Source: Gaetbulibacter sp. S0825 (GTDB lineage Bacteria > Bacteroidota > Bacteroidia > Flavobacteriales > Flavobacteriaceae). Taken from it: DNA of 64,000 nucleotides. The stretch covers positions 1,364,001 to 1,428,000 of the forward strand of contig NZ_JAATJT010000001.1 of NCBI RefSeq assembly GCF_011777505.1, in the 5' to 3' direction. Positions within the stretch are counted from its first letter, which is position 1; every line of letters begins with the position of its first letter. The notes beneath the pieces were generated by a model that was not told the origin of the DNA, made no database searches, and saw only the letters and a list, made by a program, of their open reading frames with translations. The position numbers and the translations under genes are program-made. Below are positions 16,414-26,056 of this stretch, piece after piece.

Positions 16414-16554
16414 ATGAAGAAGTTACTACTAAGTGTTGCGGCACTTATGGTCGCAACCCTCTTGTTCTCTCAAGATGATACTGTTGATGCAAAAGAGAAA
16501 GTTTCTCAAGATAATTCAGTAGTATTAATTGATGACGGAAACCTGTCATCATAA
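16414..16554 (+). CDS. small exported peptide, 46 aa
   Basis: A 46-residue frame with a clear signal peptide: MKKLLLSVAALMVATLLFSQ, then an acidic mature part of about 26 residues (DDTVDAKEKVSQDN...VVLIDDGNLSS) containing no Cys. It has a near-consensus promoter, a 28-nt leader from the -7 box to ATG, and an exceptionally long perfect terminator hairpin, all of which argue for a real, well-expressed monocistronic gene. I do not recognise the family. A secreted or periplasmic role is inferred from the signal peptide only. Confidence 0.75.
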   Translation: MKKLLLSVAALMVATLLFSQDDTVDAKEKVSQDNSVVLIDDGNLSS

Positions 16555-16580
16555 GTCTTGTTTTTAATTTAAGAGTGTTT

Positions 16581-16624
16581 AAAAGTTTTAACTAGTGCTA
16601 AAAAAGCACTAGTTAAAACTTTTT
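16581..16624 (+). terminator. strong terminator with 19-bp perfect stem
   Basis: AAAAGTTTTAACTAGTGCT, a 5-nt A loop and its exact reverse complement ending in TTTTTT, 27 nt after the exported peptide stop. It should work on both strands. Confidence 0.92.
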
Positions 16625-16729
16625 TGTTTCTAATTGTTTCAATTATTTGATATTTGTAAGCTTTTACTATATTGCAAAACCTTTAAATCTGTCAATGGAT
16701 GAATCTATTTTATTAATAGGTAGTATCTA

Positions 16730-17410
16730 GTGATTAATAGAACTAATTTTTATAGCATTTTTTGTGTTATTTTTTCTTTGTTTTTTGTACAAAAAACTTA
16801 TTCACAAGAAGAAATAAATAGAAGCACCATTGAAACTTTTAACGAAGTTTATGGCTTAGAAGTGCGTGGAAAAAATGCGTTTTCGATAGCGGCTGGTGCT
16901 ACAATCCCTAATGGAGATTATGCTGATGCGCTTTACGAAGTGTATATGCATATTGGATACAAACGTTTTTTAGGCCCTCATATAAATATCAATGTAGGTT
17001 ATAATAAATATAATATAGCCTTTAAGGACATTTCTAATCAAGGGTTCATGTCTTTTGACGCTAATTTAGAGGTTGTTCCATTTTCAAAAAGTATTTTTTC
17101 ACCATTCGTTTATGTAGGAGGAGGGTTAAACGCTTCTAATTATTTTTTGAGAACTGACTCTAAAATTCAGGGAGGCGCAGGTTTTGAGATATTGATTTCG
17201 CCTTTGGTTGGTGTAAAGCTATTTGGGGAGTATAACATGTTGTTTACTGATGAATTAGATGGAAGAGTGTATGGAGCATCAGATGATGCCTTTTGGAGAG
17301 CAGCTATAGGTTTAAATTTTTACTTTGGAAAAAGAGGTAGAAAAAGAAGTGTTAAAAAAAATGAACCTACAGTAATTAATTCTAATCCAATAATTCACGC
17401 AAAAAACTAA
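16730..17410 (+). CDS. outer-membrane beta-barrel protein
   Basis: A 226-residue exported protein: hydrophobic signal ending TYSQ, then an OmpW/OmpA-like small barrel with alternating aromatic strands (AFSIAAGATIPNGDY, MHIGYKRFLG, VYVGGGLNAS, WRAAIGLNFYFG). The last strand ends in an aromatic (FYFGK), followed by a basic tail RGRKRSVKK. The start is GTG at 16730 after a weak AGGTAG; no in-frame ATG lies nearby upstream. Specific function unknown. purM follows 43 nt later and probably has its own promoter. Confidence 0.75.
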   Translation: MINRTNFYSIFCVIFSLFFVQKTYSQEEINRSTIETFNEVYGLEVRGKNAFSIAAGATIPNGDYADALYEVYMHIGYKRFLGPHININVGYNKYNIAFKDISNQGFMSFDANLEVVPFSKSIFSPFVYVGGGLNASNYFLRTDSKIQGGAGFEILISPLVGVKLFGEYNMLFTDELDGRVYGASDDAFWRAAIGLNFYFGKRGRKRSVKKNEPTVINSNPIIHAKN

Positions 17411-17419
17411 ATACTTTAT

Positions 17420-17427
17420 TACTTTTG
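17420..17427 (+). promoter_or_regulatory. -7 box TACTTTTG before purM
   Basis: Exact TAnnTTTG match 26 nt before the purM ATG; no TTG at standard spacing upstream. Confidence 0.45.
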
Positions 17428-17453
17428 CAGCATCTAAAAAACACCTTTCCATA

Positions 17454-18635
17454 ATGAGTAACGAGGTTAGTAAAAGATATGCACAAAGAGGCGTTTCTGC
17501 TTCAAAACAAGACGTGCATAACGCTATTAAAAATATTGATAAAGGACTATTTCCTAAAGCTTTCTGCAAAATTGTACCAGATTATCTAACCAATGATGAT
17601 AGTTATTGTTTAATCATGCATGCAGATGGAGCGGGAACAAAAAGTTCTTTAGCCTATATGTATTGGAAGGAAACTGGAGATGTTTCGGTTTGGAAAGGCA
17701 TTGCTCAAGACGCTTTAATAATGAATATAGACGACCTTTTGTGTGTTGGGGCAACCAATAATATCATGTTGTCTTCTACCATAGGAAGAAATAAGAATCT
17801 TATTCCAGGCGAAGTTATATCAGCAATAATTAATGGTACAGAAGAGTTGATTGCTGAGTTAAAGGAATTTGGCGTAACTATTCATTCAACTGGAGGGGAG
17901 ACTGCTGATGTTGGCGATTTGGTAAGAACAATTATTGTTGATTCTACGGTTACAGCTAGAATGAAACGCGAAGATGTTATTGATAATGCAAATATTGAGG
18001 TAGGTAATGTTATTGTGGGGTTGGAAAGTTTTGGTCAAGCTACTTATGAGAAATCATATAATGGAGGTATGGGAAGTAATGGGTTAACTTCAGCTAGGCA
18101 TGATGTGTTTCATAAGTATTTAGCTGAAAAATATCCTGAAAGTTTTGATGCTTCAGTCCCAGATGATTTGGTTTATTCGGGACAAACTAAATTAACAGAT
18201 AAGGTAAAAGGAGCGCCTATTGATGCTGGGAAATTAGTGTTGTCTCCAACTAGAACTTATGCGCCAATTATTAAATCAATTCTTTCTAAGTTTAATAGTG
18301 ATAAGGTGCATGGAATGATTCATTGTAGTGGAGGAGCGCAGACAAAAATTCTTCATTTTGTGGATAATCTTCATATTGTAAAAGATAATATGTTTTCTAT
18401 CCCGCCTTTGTTTAAATTAATTCAAGAACAATCTAAAACCGATTGGAAAGAAATGTATCAAGTATTTAATTGTGGACATCGTATGGAACTATATGTGTCT
18501 CCTGAAATTGCCAATGATATTATAGCGATTTCAAAATCTTTTAATGTTGATGCTCAGGTGATTGGAAGAGTGGAGGCAAGCGATTCTAAAAAACTTACAA
18601 TAAAAAGCGAATTTGGCGTTTTTAAGTATAGCTAA
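17454..18635 (+). CDS. purM: phosphoribosylformylglycinamidine cyclo-ligase (AIR synthetase)
   Basis: Purine biosynthesis step forming aminoimidazole ribotide from FGAM with ATP. The 393-residue protein has the N-terminal RYAQRGVSASKQDVHNAI segment, the ATP-binding HADGAGTKSSLA, the NIDDLLCVGA segment, HSTGGETADVGD, and the C-terminal GMIHCSGGAQTKI and FNCGHRMELY. It is longer than E. coli PurM (about 345), as usual in Bacteroidota, with extra sequence in the C-terminal half. Standalone gene here, not in a pur cluster. Confidence 0.95.
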   Translation: MSNEVSKRYAQRGVSASKQDVHNAIKNIDKGLFPKAFCKIVPDYLTNDDSYCLIMHADGAGTKSSLAYMYWKETGDVSVWKGIAQDALIMNIDDLLCVGATNNIMLSSTIGRNKNLIPGEVISAIINGTEELIAELKEFGVTIHSTGGETADVGDLVRTIIVDSTVTARMKREDVIDNANIEVGNVIVGLESFGQATYEKSYNGGMGSNGLTSARHDVFHKYLAEKYPESFDASVPDDLVYSGQTKLTDKVKGAPIDAGKLVLSPTRTYAPIIKSILSKFNSDKVHGMIHCSGGAQTKILHFVDNLHIVKDNMFSIPPLFKLIQEQSKTDWKEMYQVFNCGHRMELYVSPEIANDIIAISKSFNVDAQVIGRVEASDSKKLTIKSEFGVFKYS

Positions 18636-18650
18636 TAAACCCTTTATATC

Positions 18651-19625
18651 ATGACTAAAAATTTTAAGTATCAATTATCTTTTGTTACTGCATTTCTAAG
18701 CATATTTTTTTTAAAAGCTCAAAACGTGGATTTAACTTTATATCCAGAAGATTTTGTGACTACACATTGGAAAGAAATCAATAGAGCTAGCTTGGATATA
18801 AGTGAAGTGGCTTTTGTTAACTGGAATTCTGGAGGATCGAATTCTATTTCGGGATTATTAGGGTTAGAAGTTCAAAGAAATTATAAAAAAGACCATTTGC
18901 TTTGGGAGAACAGGGCAGTAATACGTTACGGAGTTAATAAACAGCAAAGCCAGAGTTTAAGAAAGACAGATGATATTTTTGAACTAAAGTCACGTTTTGG
19001 TTTTAGAAAGGATAAAAAATCAAATTGGTATTATTCGGCAAATTTTAGTTTTGCAACGCAATTTACTAATGGTTATAATTACTCTAATAGCGACAAAAAG
19101 CCAATATCACAATTTATGGCGCCAGCTTATATGTTTTTGGGTGTCGGAACAGTATATGGTGAGCATATTGAAGAGTTTTCGGCATATATGTCACCATTAA
19201 CTTTAAAATCTACGTTTGTGCTAGATCAAGATTTAGCAGACGCTGGTTCTTTTGGAGTCACACCAGCGACCTATGATGTTCTAGGGAATAAATTAACTGA
19301 TGGTGAAAATGCTAGACAAGAAGTTGGGGTTTTGCTTACTAGTGCTTACGAAAATGTACTTATGGAAAATATTTCGGTTAGAACATTAGTGAGTTTGTAT
19401 ACGGATTATTTAAATGACTTTGGAAATGTTGATGTAGATTGGGAGTTAAACTTTAAATTTAAAGTTAATGACCATATCCGCGCTTCAATGGGATCACATA
19501 TTAAATATGATAATGATGTAAAAACGGCAGTTGAAGATGAAGATATGCCAGATGAAACTGTTGAAAAAGGCGCTAAAGTTCAATGGAAACAGCTTCTAGG
19601 AATTGGAGTATCAGTTGATTTCTAA
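18651..19625 (+). CDS. DUF3078 outer-membrane protein
   Basis: A 324-residue exported protein with a signal peptide (cleavage likely after FLKAQ) and the DUF3078 start: HWKEINRASLDISEVAFVNWNSGGSNSISGLLG. Many alternating-hydrophobic strands and a C-terminal strand ending GVSVDF (terminal Phe) indicate an outer-membrane beta barrel. The family is restricted largely to Bacteroidota and has no assigned function. It sits 15 nt after purM, so may be co-transcribed, though no functional link is apparent. Confidence 0.85.
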   Translation: MTKNFKYQLSFVTAFLSIFFLKAQNVDLTLYPEDFVTTHWKEINRASLDISEVAFVNWNSGGSNSISGLLGLEVQRNYKKDHLLWENRAVIRYGVNKQQSQSLRKTDDIFELKSRFGFRKDKKSNWYYSANFSFATQFTNGYNYSNSDKKPISQFMAPAYMFLGVGTVYGEHIEEFSAYMSPLTLKSTFVLDQDLADAGSFGVTPATYDVLGNKLTDGENARQEVGVLLTSAYENVLMENISVRTLVSLYTDYLNDFGNVDVDWELNFKFKVNDHIRASMGSHIKYDNDVKTAVEDEDMPDETVEKGAKVQWKQLLGIGVSVDF

Positions 19626-19809
19626 AGCAAATACTTATTATTTATTTTTGTTAACTTTTTTTTGTTGATAAATTTTAATTTATTGATTTATAATTGGTTA
19701 CGAATATTTCTTGTAAACTTTATGATTTAAGACATGTTCCAAGTTTAAATTTTTTACGTTCTTTACAACTTCAAAATAGAATGTAAAATTTTTAAATTAA
19801 TCCAACAAC

Positions 19810-22365
19810 ATGCAAATACAAACCCAACCTATTGTAAAACCTAAAACTTACTCTCAAGAAGACGCTTTTGAAGCCTCTGTTAAATATTTTAATGGCGACG
19901 ATTTAGCTGCTCGTGTATGGATAAATAAATACGCCTTAAAAGATTCTGAAGGTAATTTATACGAGTTGACTCCAAACGATATGCACCAACGAATTGCCAA
20001 AGAAATTGCAAGAGTTGAATCGCGATATCCAAATCCTTTATCTGAAGAAGCAATATTCGATTTAATTAAAGATTTTAAATACATCGTGCCTCAAGGAAGT
20101 CCAATGGCAGGAATTGGTAACCCATACCAAATTGCGTCACTTTCTAACTGTTTTGTTATTGGTAACGAAGGTAATTCCGATTCGTATGGAGGTATTATGA
20201 AAATCGACCAAGAACAAGTACAACTTATGAAACGTCGTGGTGGTGTTGGTCACGATTTGTCGCACATTCGTCCTAAAGGGTCTCCTGTAAAAAATTCAGC
20301 GTTAACGTCAACAGGTATTGTGCCTTTTATGGAGCGTTATTCTAATTCAACAAGAGAAGTTGCACAAGATGGTCGTCGTGGAGCGCTCATGTTATCGGTT
20401 TCTATCAATCATCCAGATTCCGAAGATTTTATAGATGCTAAACTAGAGCAAGGAAAAGTAACAGGCGCTAATGTTTCGGTTAGAATTGACGATGAATTTA
20501 TGAAGGCTGTAAAAACCAGCTCAACATATACACAGAAATATCCAATTTTTAGTAGCAACCCTAAGTTTTCAAAAACCATTGAAGCTAATAAACTTTGGAA
20601 AAAAATTGTTCACAACGCATGGAAATCAGCCGAACCAGGTATTTTATTTTGGGATACCATCATCAACGAATCGGTTCCCGATTGTTATGCAGATTTAGGT
20701 TATAAAACGGTTTCAACCAACCCTTGTGGCGAAATACCATTATGTCCTTATGATTCTTGCCGTTTATTGGCGATGAATTTATTTTCTTATGTTGAAAATC
20801 CTTTTACTGATAAAGCTGAATTTAATTTCGAATTATTTAAAAAACACATACATGTAGCACAACGCATCATGGATGATATTATCGATCTAGAATTAGAAAA
20901 AATAGATGCTATTATTGCTAAAATAGATGCTGACCCAGAATTAGACGAAGTAAAAGCAACCGAAAGGAATTTATGGTTAAACATTAAGACCAAAGCATAC
21001 GAGGGTCGTAGAACAGGAATAGGCATTACTGCCGAAGGTGATATGTTGGCTGCTTTAGGGATTAAATATGGAAGCAAGAAAGGAAATGCGTTTTCAGTTG
21101 AAGTACATAAAACTCTAGGAATTGAAGCGTATAGAGCTTCGGTTTATACAGCAAAAGATAGAGGAGTATTTGAAATTTTTGATGCTGAGCGTGAAAAAAA
21201 CAATCCATTTATTAAGCGTTTAAAAGAAGCGGACGAGAAGTTGTACTACGAAATGTTGGAACATGGACGTAGAAACATTGCTTTATTGACTATTGCTCCA
21301 ACAGGAACAACAAGTTTAATGACACAAACTTCTTCTGGAATTGAGCCAGTATTTATGCCAGTTTATAAACGTAGAAGAAAAGTAAATCCTAACGATAAAA
21401 ATGTTCGTGTGGATTTTGTAGATGAAGTAGGAGACTCTTGGGAAGAGTATGTGGTGTTTCATCACAGATTTAAGCAATGGATGGAAGTAAACGGAATTGA
21501 TTCTGATAAAAATTATTCTCAAGAAGAACTAGATAAAATAGTTGAAAAGTCACCTTATTACAAAGCAACTTCCAATGATGTGGATTGGATGAGTAAAGTT
21601 AGTATGCAAGGTGCTGTACAAAAATGGGTGGACCATTCCATAAGTGTTACTATTAATTTACCCAACGATGCTACTGAAGAATTGGTAGGTAAATTGTATT
21701 TAGAAGCTTGGGAAGCAGGTTGTAAAGGTGTAACTGTTTATAGAGACGGCTCACGTTCTGGTGTGTTAATTTCGAATGAAGAAAAGAAAGAGGAGGAACA
21801 AGAAACCTTAACAGCGTTTCCAACAAAACGACCTCAAGTGTTAGAGGCAGATGTGGTTCGCTTTCAAAATAACAAAGAAAAATGGATTGCCTTTATTGGT
21901 TTAATAGATGGAAAACCTTACGAAGTATTTACAGGTTTGGCTGATGATGAAGATGGTATTTTAATACCACGTTGGGCAAATAATGGGCTTATTATAAAAA
22001 ATAGAAACGAGGATGGAACGTCTCGATACGATTTTCAGTATCAAAACAAAAGAGGCTATAAAACCACTATTGAAGGATTATCTCACAAATTTAACCCTGA
22101 ATATTGGAACTATGCTAAGTTAATTTCTAGCACACTTCGCCACGGTATGCCAATTGATAAAATTGTTGATTTAATTAATAGTTTGCAATTGGATAGTGAA
22201 TCAATAAACACATGGAAAAATGGGGTGGTTAGAGCGATTAAGCGTTATGTGGAAGATGGTACGCAAGCAAAAGGACAAACTTGTGCCAATTGTAGTTCAA
22301 CCAGTTTAATCTACCAAGAAGGCTGTTTAACTTGTAAGGATTGTGGATCTTCTAAGTGTGGTTAA
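19810..22365 (+). CDS. nrdJ: adenosylcobalamin-dependent ribonucleotide reductase (class II)
   Basis: Makes deoxyribonucleotides using a B12-derived radical. The 851-residue protein begins without an ATP-cone and shows SLSNCFVIG (redox Cys), the STNPCGEIPLCPYDSCRLL catalytic loop (Asn-Cys-Glu), TIAPTGTTSLM and GCKGVTVYRDGSR. The C-terminus carries zinc-finger-like or redox cysteines CANC...CLTCKDCG.SKCG typical of NrdJ. I see no cobalamin riboswitch in the 184-nt upstream gap. The stop codon overlaps that of the convergent transporter by 4 nt. With IcmF it makes the window doubly B12-dependent. Confidence 0.96.
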   Translation: MQIQTQPIVKPKTYSQEDAFEASVKYFNGDDLAARVWINKYALKDSEGNLYELTPNDMHQRIAKEIARVESRYPNPLSEEAIFDLIKDFKYIVPQGSPMAGIGNPYQIASLSNCFVIGNEGNSDSYGGIMKIDQEQVQLMKRRGGVGHDLSHIRPKGSPVKNSALTSTGIVPFMERYSNSTREVAQDGRRGALMLSVSINHPDSEDFIDAKLEQGKVTGANVSVRIDDEFMKAVKTSSTYTQKYPIFSSNPKFSKTIEANKLWKKIVHNAWKSAEPGILFWDTIINESVPDCYADLGYKTVSTNPCGEIPLCPYDSCRLLAMNLFSYVENPFTDKAEFNFELFKKHIHVAQRIMDDIIDLELEKIDAIIAKIDADPELDEVKATERNLWLNIKTKAYEGRRTGIGITAEGDMLAALGIKYGSKKGNAFSVEVHKTLGIEAYRASVYTAKDRGVFEIFDAEREKNNPFIKRLKEADEKLYYEMLEHGRRNIALLTIAPTGTTSLMTQTSSGIEPVFMPVYKRRRKVNPNDKNVRVDFVDEVGDSWEEYVVFHHRFKQWMEVNGIDSDKNYSQEELDKIVEKSPYYKATSNDVDWMSKVSMQGAVQKWVDHSISVTINLPNDATEELVGKLYLEAWEAGCKGVTVYRDGSRSGVLISNEEKKEEEQETLTAFPTKRPQVLEADVVRFQNNKEKWIAFIGLIDGKPYEVFTGLADDEDGILIPRWANNGLIIKNRNEDGTSRYDFQYQNKRGYKTTIEGLSHKFNPEYWNYAKLISSTLRHGMPIDKIVDLINSLQLDSESINTWKNGVVRAIKRYVEDGTQAKGQTCANCSSTSLIYQEGCLTCKDCGSSKCG

Positions 22366-23849
22366 TTATTAGTTTGTTTTAAAGCTTCGGGAAATACATT
22401 TGGGTCGAAATCCCAAAGAAGAGGTAATAAATAATACGTAATAAGCGTGATTAATATGACGCTTATTACGTTCATTAATATGCCTGTTCGCATCATATCT
22501 GGAATTTTCAAGTATCCTGAGCCAAAAACAATGGCGTTTGGTGGTGTGGCAACAGGTAGCATAAAAGCACAAGACGCAGCTACCGTAATCCCAACCATTA
22601 ATGTAAATGGATGGACATCTAAAATTAAAGCTATTGGTGCAATAACAGGCAAGAGCATCGCTGTTGTGGCTAGGTTAGATGTGATTTCGGTTAGAAAATT
22701 AACCGCTAGTATTAAAACAAACAGTAAGGCAAACAATGGTAGATTCTCAAACTGAGTTACCTGTGATCCAATCCATTCAGCTAATCCACTAGTTTTAAAA
22801 CCTTCTGCTAACGCTAAACCACCTCCAAAAAGCAATAAAATACCCCAAGGTAATTTTACGGCACTTTCCCAATTAATAATCTTTTTCTCTTTCCTTTTTT
22901 TGGTTGGGAGAATAAATAAAATGGTTGCACTTGCCATGGCTATTATTGTGTCATCTATGGCAGGAATTAGCTTTGAAATTAGAAAAGAACGTGTCATCCA
23001 TAAAAAAGCAGTAATACAAAAAACAATTAACACGGTTTTTTCTTCATAACTAATTTTCCCTAAGTTTTTTAATAGTCTTTTTATTTCAGCTTTTCCACCA
23101 GGAAAATCTTTTTGTGTGAAACTAAAAGCAACGGTCGTCATATACTTCCAGCAAATAAACAATAGTATTATAGAAATTGGTAAGCCATAGATTATCCATT
23201 TGGAGAAGGTCATTTCAACATTGTATTGCTCTTCTAAAATACCAGCAAAAATTAAATTTGGAGGCGTTCCAATAAGTGTAGCAACACCTCCAATAGATGC
23301 ACTATAAGCAATGGAAAGCATTAGTGCTTTTCCAAAAATTTCGTTTTCGTCCTCTTTGGTTTTAGGGTTATCTTTAAGTTGTAGTATAATTGCCATTCCA
23401 ATGGGTAGCATCATTACTGTTGTGGCTGTATTGGAAATCCACATACTTAAAAACGCTGTGGCAATCATAAAGCCTAATATAATTTTACTAACGCTAGTGC
23501 CAATTATATTAATTACAGTAAGTGCAATGCGCTTATGCAAATTCCATTTTTCTATAGCAATAGCAAGAATAAATCCGCCTATATAAAGAAACACATATTT
23601 ATGCCCAAAAGCTGCTGTAGTAGTACTCAATTCCATCGCTCCAGTAATAGGGAATAAGATAATTGGGAGCATTGCTGTTACTGCAATTGGCACTACTTCT
23701 AAAATCCACCAAATAGCTACCCAAAGTGTGGTTGCTAACACAGCAACACCTTCTGGAGATAATCCCTCAGGTTTAAAAAAAAGAAGGGTGAAAGTAAATA
23801 ATAAAGGCCCAAGAACTAGCCCAAACTGTTTTAAGATTTTGCTTCGCAT
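22362..23849 (-). CDS. DASS-family sodium-coupled anion symporter (SLC13-like)
   Basis: A 495-residue inner-membrane transporter with about 11-12 TM helices plus two hairpins. The two Na+/substrate motifs of the DASS fold are visible: SNTATTVMMLP in the first half and ATLIGTPPN, then TSNLATTAMLLP and VATPPNAIVFGSG in the second half, each with the SNT/TPPN pattern for dicarboxylates and similar anions. Substrate probably C4-dicarboxylate, citrate or sulfate; not decidable here. Convergent with nrdJ, with overlapping stop codons. Confidence 0.92.
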   Translation of the reverse strand: MRSKILKQFGLVLGPLLFTFTLLFFKPEGLSPEGVAVLATTLWVAIWWILEVVPIAVTAMLPIILFPITGAMELSTTTAAFGHKYVFLYIGGFILAIAIEKWNLHKRIALTVINIIGTSVSKIILGFMIATAFLSMWISNTATTVMMLPIGMAIILQLKDNPKTKEDENEIFGKALMLSIAYSASIGGVATLIGTPPNLIFAGILEEQYNVEMTFSKWIIYGLPISIILLFICWKYMTTVAFSFTQKDFPGGKAEIKRLLKNLGKISYEEKTVLIVFCITAFLWMTRSFLISKLIPAIDDTIIAMASATILFILPTKKRKEKKIINWESAVKLPWGILLLFGGGLALAEGFKTSGLAEWIGSQVTQFENLPLFALLFVLILAVNFLTEITSNLATTAMLLPVIAPIALILDVHPFTLMVGITVAASCAFMLPVATPPNAIVFGSGYLKIPDMMRTGILMNVISVILITLITYYLLPLLWDFDPNVFPEALKQTNN

Positions 23850-23893
23850 ATTTTATAAATGGTAATGCAAAATACAATTTTCTTAATTAAGAA

Positions 23894-24553
23894 TTAAGTT
23901 AAGCTACCTTTGCTTAAATATTTATAATCTTCAAGTTCGTTTAGCTTATCAATTTTTTTTGAGCAACCGTTTTTTAATAGATAAATTTCATCAGAGGTTT
24001 CAATAATATGCGAGTATAAGTGATCGGTTATAATAATAATTTTTTCTAGTTTCTCAATGCTAATAAGTTGCTTTATTTTCTCAATTTGTAAAGGTGCGAT
24101 ATGGGAAAATGGTTCATCTAATAATACAATTTCACTATTACTTTTTAGAATCAAATAGATTTCGACAATGCGTTGTTCTCCTCCAGATAACCTGCTTATT
24201 TTAGTCTTTTTGTATTTTGAAAAAGCTGGAAAATGCAAAATAAAATCCTCCCAGTCCACATGAAATAATTTAAATACTGAAGGAAGTTTTAAATTAGGCA
24301 AGAATGTATGCTGAGGTAAATATTTAACCAGCTTTGTTAAATATAATGGTTTCAAAACAGGCTTTTTGTCTATGCGTATCAATTTATATTTTGGTTGAAT
24401 ATTTCCAAAAATTATATTAAGTAGTGACGTTTTTCCACAACCATTACTACCAAGGATGCCAACCACTCTTCCAGTTTCAGCTTTGAGGTAAATACCGCTT
24501 AAAATACGTTTGGAGTTAAAGTTTAATTCTACATTATCAATTTCAAGAATCAT
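23894..24553 (-). CDS. ABC transporter ATPase
   Basis: A 219-residue ATP-binding subunit with Walker A GSNGCGKTS (about 35-43), Q-loop region YLPQHTFLPN, signature LSGGEQR (about 131-137), Walker B EIVLLDEP and the switch His in IIITDHLYSHI. Length and order are complete, so it should be functional. Its ATG overlaps the stop of a 97-residue membrane protein by 4 nt; no classical permease or binding protein is nearby. The substrate is unknown. Confidence 0.92.
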   Translation of the reverse strand: MILEIDNVELNFNSKRILSGIYLKAETGRVVGILGSNGCGKTSLLNIIFGNIQPKYKLIRIDKKPVLKPLYLTKLVKYLPQHTFLPNLKLPSVFKLFHVDWEDFILHFPAFSKYKKTKISRLSGGEQRIVEIYLILKSNSEIVLLDEPFSHIAPLQIEKIKQLISIEKLEKIIIITDHLYSHIIETSDEIYLLKNGCSKKIDKLNELEDYKYLSKGSLT

Positions 24554-24843
24554 ATAAATTCCTTAATGAGGAGTAGAAAGGTAATAGTTATTAAAATATC
24601 GACAAAAAATAAAACCGAAAATAGCTTAAATGTTGATATGCCTAGATTTTTATAAAAAACGAGTTTTCTTTTTGCTGAAGTTTCGTTAACTAAATACCAT
24701 AAAAATATGGTTAACAGTAGTTTAGTAGCTATTGCGGCAAAAATATTTGGATTAACTATCACAATGAAGATATTAATAAAAAAAGACCATAAAACATACG
24801 ATCTATAAAAAGCCATTATGGACATTAATTGCTGCATATACAC
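24550..24843 (-). CDS. small membrane protein, putative partner of the ABC ATPase
   Basis: A 97-residue protein with about three hydrophobic segments (roughly 15-30, 34-52 and 72-93) and a short basic loop (TSAKRKLVFYKNLG). I do not recognise a family. The ATGA overlap with the following ATPase gene implies coupled translation and probably a shared complex. At 97 residues it is too small for a standard ABC permease (six TM); it might oligomerise, be one part of a permease, or anchor a regulatory ATPase. Its start could also be one of the internal Met codons (MQQL, MSIM). Confidence 0.65.
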   Translation of the reverse strand: MYMQQLMSIMAFYRSYVLWSFFINIFIVIVNPNIFAAIATKLLLTIFLWYLVNETSAKRKLVFYKNLGISTFKLFSVLFFVDILITITFLLLIKEFI

Positions 24844-24899
24844 AAATAAACGGTTAATGTATGTAAATATTTTGTATTGCTTGCTAAGATTTTACTTCA

Positions 24900-24928
24900 T
24901 TGAAAATTCATAAATTATCGTATTTTTG
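24900..24928 (+). promoter_or_regulatory. prfA promoter
   Basis: TTG (24900-24902), 18 nt, TATTTTTG (24921-24928), matching the Bacteroidota consensus. It supports the ATG at 24950 rather than an upstream TTG that lies within the -7 box. Confidence 0.75.
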
Positions 24929-24949
24929 CGACACAATTCACATAAGCAG

Positions 24950-26026
24950 ATGCTAGAAAAAATTCAAATAGTAAAACAACGTTTTGATGAGGTAAGTGAT
25001 TTAATTATTCAGCCAGACATAATTACAGACCAAAAGCGTTATATACAATTAAATAAAGAATATAAAGACCTAAAAAAAATTGTTGATAAAGGCGAAATCT
25101 ATAAATCTTTAACAGATAATATAGCCGAAGCCGAAGAAATCATTGCAGATGGTAGTGATGCCGAAATGGTTGAAATGGCAAAAATGCAATTAGAAGAAGC
25201 TAAGGCTGAATTACCGGACTTAGAAGAAGAAATCAGGTTTTTGTTAATACCTAAAGACCCAGATGATGCGAAGAATGTGGTTGTAGAAGTACGCGCAGGA
25301 ACAGGAGGCGATGAGGCAAGTATTTTTGCAGGAGATTTATATAGAATGTACTCAAAATATTGTAGCGATAAAGGATGGAAGGTAGATGTTGTTAGTTTGA
25401 GTGAAGGAACCTCTGGAGGTTATAAAGAAATAATTTTTGAAGTCTCAGGTGAAGATGTTTATGGAACCATGAAGTTTGAAGCTGGTGTACACCGTGTACA
25501 ACGTGTGCCTCAAACAGAGACTCAAGGTAGGGTTCATACATCTGCAGCGACAGTAATGGTGCTTCCTGAGGCCGAAGAATTTGATGTAGAATTAGATATG
25601 AGCGAGGTACGAATTGAGCGTACCACTTCAACTGGTCCTGGAGGACAATCGGTTAATACAACGTATTCGGCAATTAAATTACATCACGAACCAACAGGAA
25701 TGATTGTAAGTTGCCAAGACCAGAAATCATCACACAAAAACCTTGAGAAAGCTTTAAAAGTTTTACGTTCACGTTTATATGAAATGGAATTGGCAAAGAA
25801 ACAAGCGGCAGATTCCGAGAAGAGAAAGAGTATGGTGTCATCAGGTGATAGAAGTGCAAAAATTAGAACCTATAATTATCCACAAGGACGAGTTACAGAT
25901 CATAGAATAGGTTTAACGTTGTATGATTTGTCTAATATCATTAATGGTGACATTCAAAAAATAATAGACGAATTAATGTTAGCTGAAAACACTGAGATGT
26001 TGAAGGCTAGTGATGACGTGATATAA
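24950..26026 (+). CDS. prfA: peptide chain release factor 1
   Basis: Recognises UAA/UAG stop codons and triggers peptidyl-tRNA hydrolysis. The start at 24950 ([10 protein letters not shown]) yields 358 residues, normal for RF1. Motifs: the PxT-type stop-codon-reading tripeptide PQT at 187-189 (within [14 protein letters not shown], where E. coli has PAT), GGQ at 231-233 in [12 protein letters not shown], and the C-terminal [14 protein letters not shown]. An intrinsic terminator follows its stop directly. Confidence 0.96.
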   Translation: MLEKIQIVKQRFDEVSDLIIQPDIITDQKRYIQLNKEYKDLKKIVDKGEIYKSLTDNIAEAEEIIADGSDAEMVEMAKMQLEEAKAELPDLEEEIRFLLIPKDPDDAKNVVVEVRAGTGGDEASIFAGDLYRMYSKYCSDKGWKVDVVSLSEGTSGGYKEIIFEVSGEDVYGTMKFEAGVHRVQRVPQTETQGRVHTSAATVMVLPEAEEFDVELDMSEVRIERTTSTGPGGQSVNTTYSAIKLHHEPTGMIVSCQDQKSSHKNLEKALKVLRSRLYEMELAKKQAADSEKRKSMVSSGDRSAKIRTYNYPQGRVTDHRIGLTLYDLSNIINGDIQKIIDELMLAENTEMLKASDDVI

Positions 26027-26031
26027 AATCC

Positions 26032-26056
26032 AAGTCTCTTTTTGAGGCTTTTTTTT
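26032..26056 (+). terminator. terminator between prfA and the signal peptidase gene
   Basis: AAGTCTC-TTTTT-GAGGCTT followed by T6 that ends at the ATG of the next gene. Transcripts from prfA should terminate here, so the next gene would be read only by leakage or from a promoter inside prfA. Confidence 0.75.

Noticed and set aside
19626-19809. Cobalamin riboswitch upstream of nrdJ
   Set aside because: The gap is AT-rich with no GCCACTG-type B12 box and is too poor in GC for the fold.
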